From Microbacteriaceae bacterium (GTDB lineage Bacteria; Actinomycetota; Actinomycetes; Actinomycetales; Microbacteriaceae), in assembly GCA_025464995.1 (NCBI GenBank), contig JAODMO010000016.1:40369-104368 (forward strand): 64,000 nucleotides of DNA, read 5' to 3'. Shown piece after piece: positions 1 to 8,925 of this stretch; the stretch's first letter is position 1; each line of letters begins with the position of its first letter. Below the pieces are notes generated by a model. The model did no database searches, was not told the origin of the DNA, and saw nothing but the letters and a program-made list of their open reading frames with translations. A program made the position numbers and the translations under genes.

Positions 1-292
1 CGTGCCCGTCGTCGGGGCGGACGAGACCGCCCACGCCGTCGCCGTGCACGTCGCTCGCGCTGAGCCACGGGCGCTCCAGAGGGTCGCGCGCACCGAGGTA
101 CACGGGCACCTGGCCGAGGCGACCGCTCAGGCCTACGGTGAGGAATGCGTTGTCGACCTGCTGATCGAAACCGACGTTGCCCGCGACCATGGTGATGGCC
201 AGCAGGTCGGCGCGGGGGTCGAGCAACCCGACGAGCAGCGCGAAGCAGTCGTCTGCGGCCGTGTCGGTGTCGATGATAAGGGGAAGCGGCAC
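1..292 (-). CDS. Inosine/uridine-type nucleoside hydrolase, N-terminal part (runs off window start)
   Basis: About 97 N-terminal codons are visible and the rest lies outside the window. The product would split the N-glycosidic bond of nucleosides in cytosolic purine/pyrimidine salvage. The visible part shows the calcium-binding signature of the family, IIDTDTAADD (DxDxxxDD) near residues 6-15, followed by LDPRADLLAITMVAGNVG, which matches the usual LLAIT..GN segment. The chosen start is the GTG at 292; the frame stays open further upstream but offers no ATG or GTG there. The gene is divergent from a TetR gene with a palindromic operator between them, so it is a likely regulatory target. The family call is firm; substrate preference cannot be read from this fragment. 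Confidence 0.85.
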   Translation of the reverse strand, partial: MPLPLIIDTDTAADDCFALLVGLLDPRADLLAITMVAGNVGFDQQVDNAFLTVGLSGRLGQVPVYLGARDPLERPWLSASDVHGDGVGGLVRPDDGH

Positions 293-358
293 GGGATTCT
301 TTTCGTTCAGGTGGAGCCACGCGCGCAGGAGCGACGGCGAAACGGCAATCCGGCCAGC

Positions 359-372
359 GTACCAGTTGGTAC
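359..372. promoter_or_regulatory. Perfect palindromic operator between nucleoside hydrolase and TetR genes
   Basis: GTACCAGTTGGTAC is a perfect inverted repeat (6-nt arms GTACCA/TGGTAC, 2-nt centre). It lies 67 nt upstream of the nucleoside hydrolase start and 51 nt upstream of the TetR start. Placement and symmetry fit an autoregulatory TetR-family site that controls both divergent genes; that role is inferred. Confidence 0.6.
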
Positions 373-423
373 ACCCCGGCCCGCCCCGTACGCTGTAGAC
401 ACACCAAGCTGCGGGGGCACCGA

Positions 424-1029
424 GTGAGTACGGAAAGACCTATCGAGGAACGCGAACGACTGCTCGAACTGACCGCGGAATACCTCCTTGAGCACGGGGT
501 GATCGACCTGCGACTCCGCCCTCTCGGAGACGCCATCGGCTGCAGCCACCGCGTGCTGCTGTACTACTTCTCGTCGCGGGAGCAGCTCGTCTCCGAGGCC
601 CTCGACGAGGCGACCCGCCAGGCAAGTGTCCGCGACGCGACGGTCCTCGGGCCGTCCGGCAACGGTCCGGTGTACGAGGAGCTCATCCGCGTCTGGAGGA
701 GGCTGTCCGGCCCAGAGCTGCTGCCCGTCATCCGCCTCTTCACGCAGGTCGCGGCCATGGCCTTGCACGACGAACGGCGCCACGCCGGTTTCCTCGAGAC
801 GCTCAAGGGCGGTTGGTCGGCCGCCTACCTCGACTTCCTGCGGGCCCGGAACCTGCCGGACGACGAGGCGATCGAGTTGTCGACCGAGATAGTGGGGATG
901 CAACGCGGCCTCCTCTTCGAACTGGCCACCGGCGGCTCACTCGAGCTTCTCGACCGTACCTTCGCCGCGGCGGCGGAGCGCTGGAGCGAGCAGATCGACG
1001 GAGTCGCGCCGCAGCAGGCGCGCCGCTGA
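424..1029 (+). CDS. TetR/AcrR family transcriptional regulator
   Basis: A 201-residue one-component repressor. Residues about 10-55 form the TetR helix-turn-helix, with the typical sequence GCSHRVLLYYFSSREQLVSEAL that contains the family YYxF recognition-helix pattern. The C-terminal two thirds are helical and variable, as expected for the ligand and dimer domain. The start is a GTG with only a weak G-rich stretch upstream. It is transcribed away from the nucleoside hydrolase gene, and the perfect palindrome at 359-372 is its probable operator. A nucleoside or a breakdown product could be the inducer, but this rests on context only. Confidence 0.85.
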   Translation: MSTERPIEERERLLELTAEYLLEHGVIDLRLRPLGDAIGCSHRVLLYYFSSREQLVSEALDEATRQASVRDATVLGPSGNGPVYEELIRVWRRLSGPELLPVIRLFTQVAAMALHDERRHAGFLETLKGGWSAAYLDFLRARNLPDDEAIELSTEIVGMQRGLLFELATGGSLELLDRTFAAAAERWSEQIDGVAPQQARR

Positions 1030-1311
1030 CAACCGTCCAGCGGCCGAGACGGCCCTACTCGTGCTCAAGGACGAATCTCAGAGGTCGGCGCCCTCTCTCC
1101 AGCCGTGATCGATCGTTTGCGGGTGGCCGCGGCCGGGGCCGGTCACCAGCTGGGTCACTGCCGGATTCTTCTCCTGGATTCCGAACATCGCGCGCACGAT
1201 CGCCGTCGGAACGGTGTCGGTCGTCGTCTCCCGAGATGAGCAGAGGCGGCCCATGCTCGTGCGTCTTCGTGTCGACCCTCGCCACCGTGAACGGGTTCAG
1301 GTTGAGCGGCC

Positions 1312-1992
1312 TCAGTGGGCGATGGACCACGCGCGTCGCTTGGCGAGAACGTGGCCGCGCCTCGTCGTGAGTCTCGTCCAGGGTCCGGTCTCGAAGATCT
1401 GGACCGACTCGTCTCCCGCGCCGAGGAAGCCGAGGCTGAGCGCGGCGAACCCGGCGCCCGCTGGAACGTGCTCGAGACCGACGATGGGGCGGCCCCACAC
1501 CTCGGAGCGCACGCGGTGCACGATCTGCTCCCCCGTCCCGGTCGGGATCGCCGTGGCGACCTCGTCGATGCCGGCTCGGCCCACGGCGTCGAGGACGGTT
1601 CCGGATGTCGGCTCGAGAGGCGTCCACCCCCCGCGCGGCGGGGAGATCGCCGCCCACGACACCGTGTGCACCTGCATCGGCAGCGTGACGGTGACCGGAG
1701 CCGCAACATCCGTCACCTCGATCTTGCGGTTGGTCAGCCGCTGCAGCAGCGAGCCCACGGGCACCACCGCGTCGAAGGTCTCGTCTTCCGAGAGCCGGAA
1801 GGTGCGCAGCCCGAGAACGGTCGGGCTCTCGTCGAGGAGCCCGGACGGGTAGAAGACGGCGACATAGACCGCGAGAACGCCGGATGCCGCGATGAGGCGC
1901 ACGGAACCGTCGTCGACACGCCCGGCGCGACTCAGGTAGGTAGTGAGGTCATCGAGCGCGAGGGAATCCTGGAGGGTGAATGCGGTGCTCAT
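1312..1992 (-). CDS. Conserved hypothetical protein, 226 aa
   Basis: I do not recognise a characterised family. The protein is acidic to neutral, rich in beta-prone segments, and lacks a signal peptide or clear membrane helix. A short hydrophobic stretch (IAASGVLAVYVAVFYPSG, about residues 34-51) is followed by alternating strands. Codon use matches the neighbours and the frame is intact over its whole length, so it is a real gene. It is divergent from tesB with only 21 nt between start codons, so the two promoters must overlap. The 282 nt between its stop and the TetR gene (1030-1311) show no gene or clear structure. Confidence 0.7.
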   Translation of the reverse strand: MSTAFTLQDSLALDDLTTYLSRAGRVDDGSVRLIAASGVLAVYVAVFYPSGLLDESPTVLGLRTFRLSEDETFDAVVPVGSLLQRLTNRKIEVTDVAAPVTVTLPMQVHTVSWAAISPPRGGWTPLEPTSGTVLDAVGRAGIDEVATAIPTGTGEQIVHRVRSEVWGRPIVGLEHVPAGAGFAALSLGFLGAGDESVQIFETGPWTRLTTRRGHVLAKRRAWSIAH

Positions 1993-2000
1993 CTGCGTTC

Positions 2001-2006
2001 TAAACT
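2001..2006 (+). promoter_or_regulatory. -10 box of a probable leaderless promoter (tesB)
   Basis: TAAACT lies 7 nt before the tesB ATG at 2014. In actinobacteria this spacing puts the transcription start at or within a few bases of the start codon, and no Shine-Dalgarno sequence is present. Confidence 0.6.
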
Positions 2007-2013
2007 ACAGGGC

Positions 2014-2883
2014 ATGACCGACCCCGTGAGCGGGCTTCTCGCCGCACTCGACCTGACCGACACCGGCGCACGAACGAGCGAAGACATCTTCACCGGAATA
2101 AGCCAGTGGCAACCGCACGGGCGGGTGTTCGGCGGACAGGTGCTCGCGCAGTCACTCGTCGCGGCGATGCGCACCATCGGTGACGACCGTTTCGTGCACT
2201 CGATGCACGGGTACTTTCTCCGGCCGGGCGACGTCGAGCATCCCATCACCTTCTCGGTAGACCGCATCCACGACGGGCGATCGTTCTCCACCCGCCGTAC
2301 GCAGGCGTACCAGGGCGGCCTGCCGATCCTGTCGATGATCGCATCGTTCCAGAGCGCCGACGAGGGCCTCGACCACCAGGTCGCCATGCCCGTCGGGCTG
2401 CCGGAGCCGGAGTCGCTGCCGAGCGCAGCCGAGACGATGGCGGGCATCGACCACCCCATCGCGGCGGCGTGGGCGAACGGACGCGCTTTCGACATGCGTC
2501 ACGTGCCGTCGCCGGTGTACTTCTCCGTGGAGGGCGAGCACACACCCCACCAGGCGGTCTGGCTGAAGGCGAAGGACAGGCTGCCCGACGACGAGAACCT
2601 GCATCGAGCAGCCCTGGCCTACGCGAGCGACTACTCGATCCTCGAGCCGATCATGCGCGGGCACGGCGTCGCGTGGGCGACTCCCGGGCTCAAGGCGGCC
2701 AGCCTGGACCACGCCATGTGGTTCCACCGCTTCGGTCGTGTCGACGAGTGGCTGCTGTACGTTCAGGAGTCGCCCACCGCCGGGGGCGGCCGCGGACTCT
2801 CCCTGGGCCGGATCTTCACGCGCGACGGCGTCCTCCTCGCCAGCGTTGCGCAAGAGGGCATGGTGCGAGTACCGTCGCGCTAG
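2014..2883 (+). CDS. tesB: Acyl-CoA thioesterase II
   Basis: A 289-residue double-hotdog thioesterase that hydrolyses acyl-CoA to free fatty acid and CoA in the cytosol. The N-terminal hotdog carries GRVFGGQVLAQSLVAA and SMHGYFLRPGD, both typical of TesB. The C-terminal hotdog holds the expected catalytic positions: Asp in ASDYSILEP, the SLDHAMWFHR segment, and Gln in SVAQEGMVR at the C-terminus. Length matches E. coli TesB (286 residues). The frame is open far upstream, but the ATG at 2014 is where homology begins and sits 7 nt after a -10 box, so it was chosen. It points away from the 226-residue hypothetical gene. Confidence 0.93.
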   Translation: MTDPVSGLLAALDLTDTGARTSEDIFTGISQWQPHGRVFGGQVLAQSLVAAMRTIGDDRFVHSMHGYFLRPGDVEHPITFSVDRIHDGRSFSTRRTQAYQGGLPILSMIASFQSADEGLDHQVAMPVGLPEPESLPSAAETMAGIDHPIAAAWANGRAFDMRHVPSPVYFSVEGEHTPHQAVWLKAKDRLPDDENLHRAALAYASDYSILEPIMRGHGVAWATPGLKAASLDHAMWFHRFGRVDEWLLYVQESPTAGGGRGLSLGRIFTRDGVLLASVAQEGMVRVPSR

Positions 2884-2930
2884 CCGACCCACCTGCTCTT
2901 CCGCGTTGAGCGTCGTCGTGCGTCCGGCGA

Positions 2931-3407
2931 TCAGCCGCGCTTGGTGAACTCCACCGGCGACTCCAGGTAGGGAGACCACGCCTCACGCAGGTCGTCGCCG
3001 ATGCGCTGCGGCTTGCCCGTCGCCGCGGTCACCATGACGAGCGTCGTCGCCGCACGGGTGAAGAGCACGCGCGGCTGCACCCCCTCGGGCGAGAACAGCT
3101 CGTAACAGATCTCGATGCTCGCGCCACCGATACGCCCGATCCACAGCTCGATGTCGATCGGGGCGCGCATGTACGGGATCGGTGCCAGGTACTCGATCTC
3201 CTGGCGGGCGATGAGGCCGATTGTCTCGGCGCCGGGCCGAGCGTCGAGGATCGCCGTGGCGACCCCCGACTCGACTCCCGCGTCGGGCCGCCAGAACGCC
3301 TGGATGCGCGCCTCCTCGAGGAGGCGCAGCATCTCGGCGTTGTTGACGTGCGCGTAGGCGTCGAAGTCCGACCAGCGCAGCGGGATGGGAATGTGGATGC
3401 GGGTCAT
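2931..3407 (-). CDS. Small hotdog-fold acyl-CoA thioesterase (4-hydroxybenzoyl-CoA/YbgC type)
   Basis: A 158-residue single-hotdog thioesterase. The N-terminus MTRIHIPIPLRWSDFDAYAH followed by VNNAEMLRLLEEAR has the family pattern R(W/Y)xD(F/T)DxxxHVNN, in which the Asp is catalytic. The start ATG at 3407 lies 4 nt after the ettA stop, which indicates a two-gene operon with ettA first. The preceding open frame runs into ettA and is not coding. The physiological acyl-CoA substrate is unknown. It faces tesB tail to tail across about 47 nt, although both have related chemistry. Confidence 0.88.
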   Translation of the reverse strand: MTRIHIPIPLRWSDFDAYAHVNNAEMLRLLEEARIQAFWRPDAGVESGVATAILDARPGAETIGLIARQEIEYLAPIPYMRAPIDIELWIGRIGGASIEICYELFSPEGVQPRVLFTRAATTLVMVTAATGKPQRIGDDLREAWSPYLESPVEFTKRG

Positions 3408-3411
3408 GCGG

Positions 3412-5094
<1,683 letters not shown>

Positions 5095-5100
5095 GGCCCC

Positions 5101-5106
5101 ATTCTA
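5101..5106 (-). promoter_or_regulatory. -10 box of a probable leaderless promoter (ettA)
   Basis: On the minus strand TAGAAT is followed by 6 nt and the ettA ATG at 5094. The spacing fits a leaderless mRNA. Confidence 0.6.
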
Positions 5107-5144
5107 CGTAAGGCCACCGGATGCCCCGTGTGAGGCGTTGCGCG

Positions 5145-5639
5145 CTACCAGTCGATCGGGCGTGTCGTGCCGACGAGGCATTTGCCCGTGCCGAGCAGGG
5201 GCGCCGCGATGGCGTTGTATCCCGCGGCCCCGGTCTGGCCGACGAGGCAGCTGCCGCCGATGCGCACCGAGAACTGGATGGCCTCTGCCGCCTCCTTGCC
5301 GATAGTGACGTCGGGCGTGACCTCGATGTCGGTCTTCGCGAAGCCCGCCCCGACCAAGTTGTCGACGATCTCCCGGCCGCTCGGCTTGGGCGTGGCCGCG
5401 ACCAGGGCCCGGTTCACCGCGTCGAAGTAGTCGAGGTTGGCCGCCGCGTCGCCGGCCGGGTCGAACTTCGGTGCGGGCGGCGCGGTGGGCGCTGCGGAGG
5501 CGCCGGGTGTCTCGGTGTTGGCGCCGGTCGGCGCCGCGGGAGCAGGCGGGGAACACGCGGAGAGCCCCACCACCGTCGCCAGGGCCACAACGCCGACGAT
5601 CGCGAGGCGCATCCGATTGCCGGCACCGAACTCGACCAT
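5145..5639 (-). CDS. Secreted lipoprotein, DUF6993-like
   Basis: A 164-residue predicted lipoprotein. The N-terminus has a short positive region, a hydrophobic core (MRLAIVGVVALATVVGLSAC) and a lipobox ending LSAC, so Cys near residue 30 would be lipidated. A Pro/Ala/Thr-rich linker follows (about residues 31-60), then a folded domain that ends CLVGTTRPIDW. The conserved features REIVDNLVGAGF, VTPD and GSCLVGQ resemble the DUF6993 family known from Microbacteriaceae; its function is unknown. The ATG at 5639 was chosen because GAGGGG lies about 8 nt upstream; the ATG at 5612 is an alternative. Two conserved cysteines in the domain may form a disulfide. Confidence 0.8.
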   Translation of the reverse strand: MVEFGAGNRMRLAIVGVVALATVVGLSACSPPAPAAPTGANTETPGASAAPTAPPAPKFDPAGDAAANLDYFDAVNRALVAATPKPSGREIVDNLVGAGFAKTDIEVTPDVTIGKEAAEAIQFSVRIGGSCLVGQTGAAGYNAIAAPLLGTGKCLVGTTRPIDW

Positions 5640-5708
5640 GTGCGCTGCCCCTCGGCTCACTGCAGCGCAATGTGCGCCGAGGGGATTCTACGGTGGCGGG
5701 GCGCCCGC

Positions 5709-6260
5709 TCAGAACGGCGTGACGGCGTTCTCCTCCCGGTAGTCCGCCGCTGCGCTTGCCCGCTCCACGTCGTCGTCCGCGGCGACGCCGGCCGCAGCAT
5801 CCGTCAGCACACCGGGTGTCGCCCAGCCAACAGCGGGCGATGCTCCCGGAGCCGGAGCGTCGTGCCCGGCGTCCTCGTCGTGGTGGCCCGCTGCAGCCGC
5901 TGTCATGATGACTCGGGTGAACGCGGTCGTGCCCCACGTGAGGTCGTGCCCGAGCGCGTCCGCCTCCACCTCGACCGTGGTTCCCTTGCGTTCGCCTGCC
6001 TCCCACTCACGGATGCGCACGCGTCCAGAGACGATGATCCGATCGCCGCGGACGACCGACGAGGCAGCGTTGGTGGCGAGCTGGCGGAACGTCGTGACCG
6101 TATACCAGTTGGTCTCGCCGTCGACCCAGCGATTGCGGTTGCGGTCGAATCGGCGCTGCGTGGAGGCAAGCCGGAAGGAGGTTATGGCCAGCTCCTCCCC
6201 CGTCTTGATTACCCGCGGAATCGTCGCCACGATTCCCGTGAGCGTGATGGTGTCGGTCAT
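5709..6260 (-). CDS. ssb: Single-stranded DNA-binding protein (OB fold), long-tailed paralogue
   Basis: A 183-residue SSB-type protein. Residues 1-110 form the OB fold: MTDTITLTGIVATIPR, the aromatic NWYTVTTFRQLATNAASSV segment, then VRGDRIIVSGRVRIREWE. The tail is acidic and Ala/Asp-rich and ends NAVTPF, a variant of the DDDIPF-type tip that recruits partner proteins. Core replication SSB usually sits in the rpsF-ssb-rpsR operon; this copy stands alone, so it is probably an accessory paralogue for repair or DNA uptake (inferred). GGAG lies about 8 nt before the ATG. Confidence 0.9.
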   Translation of the reverse strand: MTDTITLTGIVATIPRVIKTGEELAITSFRLASTQRRFDRNRNRWVDGETNWYTVTTFRQLATNAASSVVRGDRIIVSGRVRIREWEAGERKGTTVEVEADALGHDLTWGTTAFTRVIMTAAAAGHHDEDAGHDAPAPGASPAVGWATPGVLTDAAAGVAADDDVERASAAADYREENAVTPF

Positions 6261-6365
6261 GGTCTTCTCCGTCCGGTGTAGGGACGGACCCCGCGAGAGC
6301 GCTCGTGCCGGGACGGCTGCCGCGGGATCCGTTGGAGACAGTGTTGCCGTGCCCTGAACGCGACA

Positions 6366-6400
6366 AAGCCGGTCTCCCCGTTCTGTGGGAAGACCGGCTT
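6366..6400 (-). terminator. Hairpin terminator candidate after the 70-aa gene
   Basis: Arms AAGCCGGTCT (6366-6375) and AGACCGGCTT (6391-6400) pair perfectly, with additional CCC/GGG pairing inside. It lies directly downstream of the minus-strand gene at 6430-6642 and is followed on that strand by a short T run. Confidence 0.65.
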
Positions 6401-6429
6401 CGGCTCGGTTGTGGTGGAGAGGCGCCCGC

Positions 6430-6642
6430 TCAATGCTCGCGGAACTCGGGCCAATCCGAACCGGGAATGAGGCTCGCGTGCAGGGCGCTCTTGGCGACCT
6501 CGAGGCTCGGGTACACGGCCCGTTCGCTCGTGTCGCTCACCAGCTTGAAGGTGTAGCCCCCGCTCGTGGTCGAGATCCAGCCGACGGTGCCCGCCGGGCC
6601 CATGGCGATCCAGGTGTGTCCGGTCAATGTCGTGTCGCTCAT
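6430..6642 (-). CDS. Small hypothetical protein, 70 aa
   Basis: A small protein (MSDTTLTGHTWIAMGPAGTV...DWPEFREH) with no membrane helix and no family that I recognise. It is likely real: AAGGAG lies 7-8 nt before this ATG, codon use is normal, and it is bracketed by hairpin terminators. Another ATG lies immediately upstream (6645) at a less suitable distance from the Shine-Dalgarno sequence. It lies downstream of msrA on the same strand but is separated from it by a strong hairpin, so it may have its own promoter. Confidence 0.6.
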   Translation of the reverse strand: MSDTTLTGHTWIAMGPAGTVGWISTTSGGYTFKLVSDTSERAVYPSLEVAKSALHASLIPGSDWPEFREH

Positions 6643-6737
6643 CATCGAGCTCCTTTTCTGCGCCGACGTCTGCTCAGCGGCGCCCTTCGACGATAAGACG
6701 CGCGGCGGGTCGCCACAAGGTCGACACGCCACGTGAA

Positions 6738-6780
6738 AGCGGCCGCGAGAGGAGGCTCTCGCCCCGCCTTCGCGGCCGCT
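6738..6780 (-). terminator. Strong hairpin terminator after msrA
   Basis: AGCGGCCGCGA (6738-6748) pairs perfectly with TCGCGGCCGCT (6770-6780), and an inner GAGAG/CTCTC pairing extends the stem. On the minus strand the stem is followed by TTTC. It begins 15 nt beyond the msrA stop. Confidence 0.75.
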
Positions 6781-6794
6781 CTCCGCGGGTCCGC

Positions 6795-7322
6795 CTAGGA
6801 GGCGAGCACGTACGCCGCGTACGACTTGCGGATCTTGTTCACCTTCGGCAGCGCGACCGCCATGCAGTAGCCCTGACCGGGGTTCTTCGCGAAGAAGTCC
6901 TGGTGGTAGTCCTCGGCCGTGTAGTAGTCGCCGAGAGGCTCGATCGTCGTGACGATGCCGCCGTCCCAGTACCCTGCTGCCCGCTCGCGCGCGGCCTCGA
7001 AGATCTCCTTCTGCGCATCGTCTGTGTAGAACATCGCCGAACGGTACTGCGTGCCCACGTCGGCGCCCTGGCGGTTCAGTTGGCGCGGGTCGTGCAGGCT
7101 GAAGAAGACGTCGAGGATGACGCTGTCGGGGATGACCTCGGGGTCGAACGTGACGGCGACCGCCTCGGCGTGGCCGGTAGTCCCGGTGCAGACCGCCTCG
7201 TAGGAGGGGTGGACGGTGGATCCGCCGGTGTATCCGGAGACGACATCGGAGACGCCCTTGAGCGTGCGGTAGACGGCGTCGAGACACCAGAAGCAACCGC
7301 CGGCAATGACAAATGTGTGCAT
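6795..7322 (-). CDS. msrA: Peptide-methionine (S)-S-oxide reductase MsrA
   Basis: A 175-residue enzyme that reduces methionine-S-sulfoxide in oxidised proteins, using thioredoxin as reductant. The catalytic motif GGCFWCLDAV gives nucleophile Cys10. Also present are GYTGGSTVHPSYEAVCTGTTGH in two conserved parts, the VFFSLHDPRQLNRQGADVG..YRSA segment, and a C-terminal GYC motif that can supply a resolving cysteine. Length is typical. The start ATG lies 6 nt after a TAGGGT box. It is divergent from the aldo/keto reductase gene. A thioredoxin-like protein is encoded about 5 kb away, but no msrB is seen nearby. Confidence 0.96.
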   Translation of the reverse strand: MHTFVIAGGCFWCLDAVYRTLKGVSDVVSGYTGGSTVHPSYEAVCTGTTGHAEAVAVTFDPEVIPDSVILDVFFSLHDPRQLNRQGADVGTQYRSAMFYTDDAQKEIFEAARERAAGYWDGGIVTTIEPLGDYYTAEDYHQDFFAKNPGQGYCMAVALPKVNKIRKSYAAYVLAS

Positions 7323-7328
7323 GGGGAG

Positions 7329-7334
7329 ACCCTA
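7329..7334 (-). promoter_or_regulatory. -10 box of a probable leaderless promoter (msrA)
   Basis: TAGGGT on the minus strand, 6 nt before the msrA ATG at 7322. Confidence 0.55.
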
Positions 7335-7434
7335 TCTTTTCGGGGCTGACCGCTCTCGAGCACGAGTGCGGGTGGATGCTTTCGCATCATCCCGAACAAC
7401 GTGCGGCCCGAGCGCGCCATTCCCCGCCTGACCG

Positions 7435-7440
7435 TAGGCT
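7435..7440 (+). promoter_or_regulatory. -10 box of a probable leaderless promoter (aldo/keto reductase)
   Basis: TAGGCT, 7 nt before the ATG at 7448. The GGAGG between them is too close to the start codon to act as a normal Shine-Dalgarno sequence. Confidence 0.55.
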
Positions 7441-7447
7441 GGGAGGC

Positions 7448-8455
7448 ATGCCTTACAACGCCAATGACGCCCGTTACGAATCGATCGAATACAAGAGAGT
7501 GGGCCGGAGCGGGCTCAAGCTGCCCGCCGTCTCGCTCGGCCTGTGGAACAACTTCGGCAACGACAAGCCCCTCGAGAACCAGCGCGCCATCCTGCGTCGT
7601 GCGTTCGACCTCGGCGTGACCCACTTCGACCTCGCCAACAACTACGGCCCGCCGGCCGGCTCCGCCGAGTCGAATTTCGGACGCATCCTCGCGGAGGACT
7701 TCCGCCCGTACCGTGATGAGCTCGTCATCTCGTCCAAGGCCGGCTACGACATGTGGGACGGCCCCTACGGTGAGTGGGGATCGCGCAAGTACGTGCTCGC
7801 CTCGCTGGACCAGAGCCTCGACCGCCTCGGCCTCGACTACGTCGACATCTTCTACTCCCACCGTCCCGACCCCGAGACGCCGATCGAGGAGACCATGGGC
7901 GCCCTCGCGACGGCCGTCACCTCCGGGCGCGCGCTCTACGTCGGCGTCTCCAACTACAGCCCCGAGCAGACCCTCGCTGCCCAGAAGGCACTCGCGGCAC
8001 ACGGCATCCCGCTCACGATCCACCAGCCTCGGTACAGCATGTTCGACCGGCACATCGAAGACGGACTGTTCCCGGTGCTCGACGAGATCGGCGCCGGGAG
8101 CATCGTCTTCTCGCCGCTGGCCCAAGGCCTGTTGACCGACCGGTACATGCAGGGAGTCGTGCCAGACGGGTCACGCGCGAGCGAGGGTCGTTGGCTGAAG
8201 CCGGGCGCGATCGGAGACACCTACCTCGAGCGCGTGCGCGGGCTGAACGAGATCGCGCTCCGCCGCGGGCAGAGCCTCGCCCAACTCGCCCTGACCTGGG
8301 TGCTTCGCCACCCGCAGGTGACGTCGGCGCTCATCGGCGCCTCGAGCGTCTCGCAGCTGGAGAACAACGTCGCCGCGCTCGACGGCGCCCCGCTCACCGC
8401 CGAAGAGATCGCGGCGATCGAGCCATTCGCCGTGCACGGCACCGAGCTGAGGTAG
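7448..8455 (+). CDS. Aldo/keto reductase, L-glyceraldehyde-3-phosphate reductase (YghZ) type
   Basis: A 335-residue NADPH-dependent reductase of the AKR14/YghZ branch, which reduces L-glyceraldehyde 3-phosphate, methylglyoxal and similar carbonyls in the cytosol. The catalytic tetrad is visible: Asp and Tyr in FDLANNYGPP, Lys in ISSKAGYDMW and His in YSHRPDPETP. The opening YKRVGRSGLKLPAVSLGLW and the SAESNFGRIL segment are typical of the subgroup, as is the FSPLAQGLLTDRY cofactor loop. Length matches the family. The ATG was chosen by homology and the -10 spacing. A detoxification role next to msrA is plausible but inferred. Confidence 0.92.
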   Translation: MPYNANDARYESIEYKRVGRSGLKLPAVSLGLWNNFGNDKPLENQRAILRRAFDLGVTHFDLANNYGPPAGSAESNFGRILAEDFRPYRDELVISSKAGYDMWDGPYGEWGSRKYVLASLDQSLDRLGLDYVDIFYSHRPDPETPIEETMGALATAVTSGRALYVGVSNYSPEQTLAAQKALAAHGIPLTIHQPRYSMFDRHIEDGLFPVLDEIGAGSIVFSPLAQGLLTDRYMQGVVPDGSRASEGRWLKPGAIGDTYLERVRGLNEIALRRGQSLAQLALTWVLRHPQVTSALIGASSVSQLENNVAALDGAPLTAEEIAAIEPFAVHGTELR

Positions 8456-8578
8456 CGTCCGGCTTCCCCCTGTGCATGTCGGTGGCCGCTGTGGATGTCG
8501 GTGGCCGTTCCTAACCTGATCTTGTCGCCGATTCGTGCGGCAGTGAACACCGGGCCGGCAGACACAGGGAGACACGGC

Positions 8579-8830
8579 GTGACCATCCTCGACTTCGCAT
8601 CCGCGACCAGCTCCGCCTCTGGCGTGAAGGCCCCGCGCATCCACGCGGTGCAGTTGCACGACGAGTTGTGGCGGGTCACGCGACCCGACGGCGAGGTGGT
8701 CGGGTACATCGAACGCTTCGCGGAGAGCCGAGGCATCCGGTTCCGCGCAAAGCGGCTCATCGTGCGGCAGCAGCGCTTCGTGGCGATCGGCGAGTTCTGG
8801 AGCATGGACGACGCGCTCGCCGTCATGTGA
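8579..8830 (+). CDS. Small conserved hypothetical protein, 83 aa
   Basis: The product reads MTILDFASATSSASGVKAPR and continues through a basic, beta-rich region (ELWRVTRPDGEVVGYIERF...FRAKRLIVRQQRFVAIGEFW). I recognise no named domain, though the second half looks like a compact beta fold. The GTG at 8579 has GGGAGA about 9 nt upstream; in-frame GTG 8543 or the ATG-less upstream frame are alternatives. The region before it (about 8470-8508) contains an imperfect tandem repeat of GTCGGTGGCCGCTGTGGAT. Codon use is normal and the frame is intact. Confidence 0.65.
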   Translation: MTILDFASATSSASGVKAPRIHAVQLHDELWRVTRPDGEVVGYIERFAESRGIRFRAKRLIVRQQRFVAIGEFWSMDDALAVM

Positions 8831-8912
8831 GGTCAGCACGGTGACGCCGACCTGAGCAAAGCTGGGCTTCTGCGACACGCGACAGCCTCGCAGGTATGCA
8901 CGATCGCGCGCG

Positions 8913-8918
8913 TATGGT
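8913..8918 (+). promoter_or_regulatory. -10 box of a probable leaderless promoter (gene at 8926)
   Basis: TATGGT, 7 nt before the ATG at 8926, with no Shine-Dalgarno sequence in between. Confidence 0.5.
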
Positions 8919-8925
8919 TCCTCCC

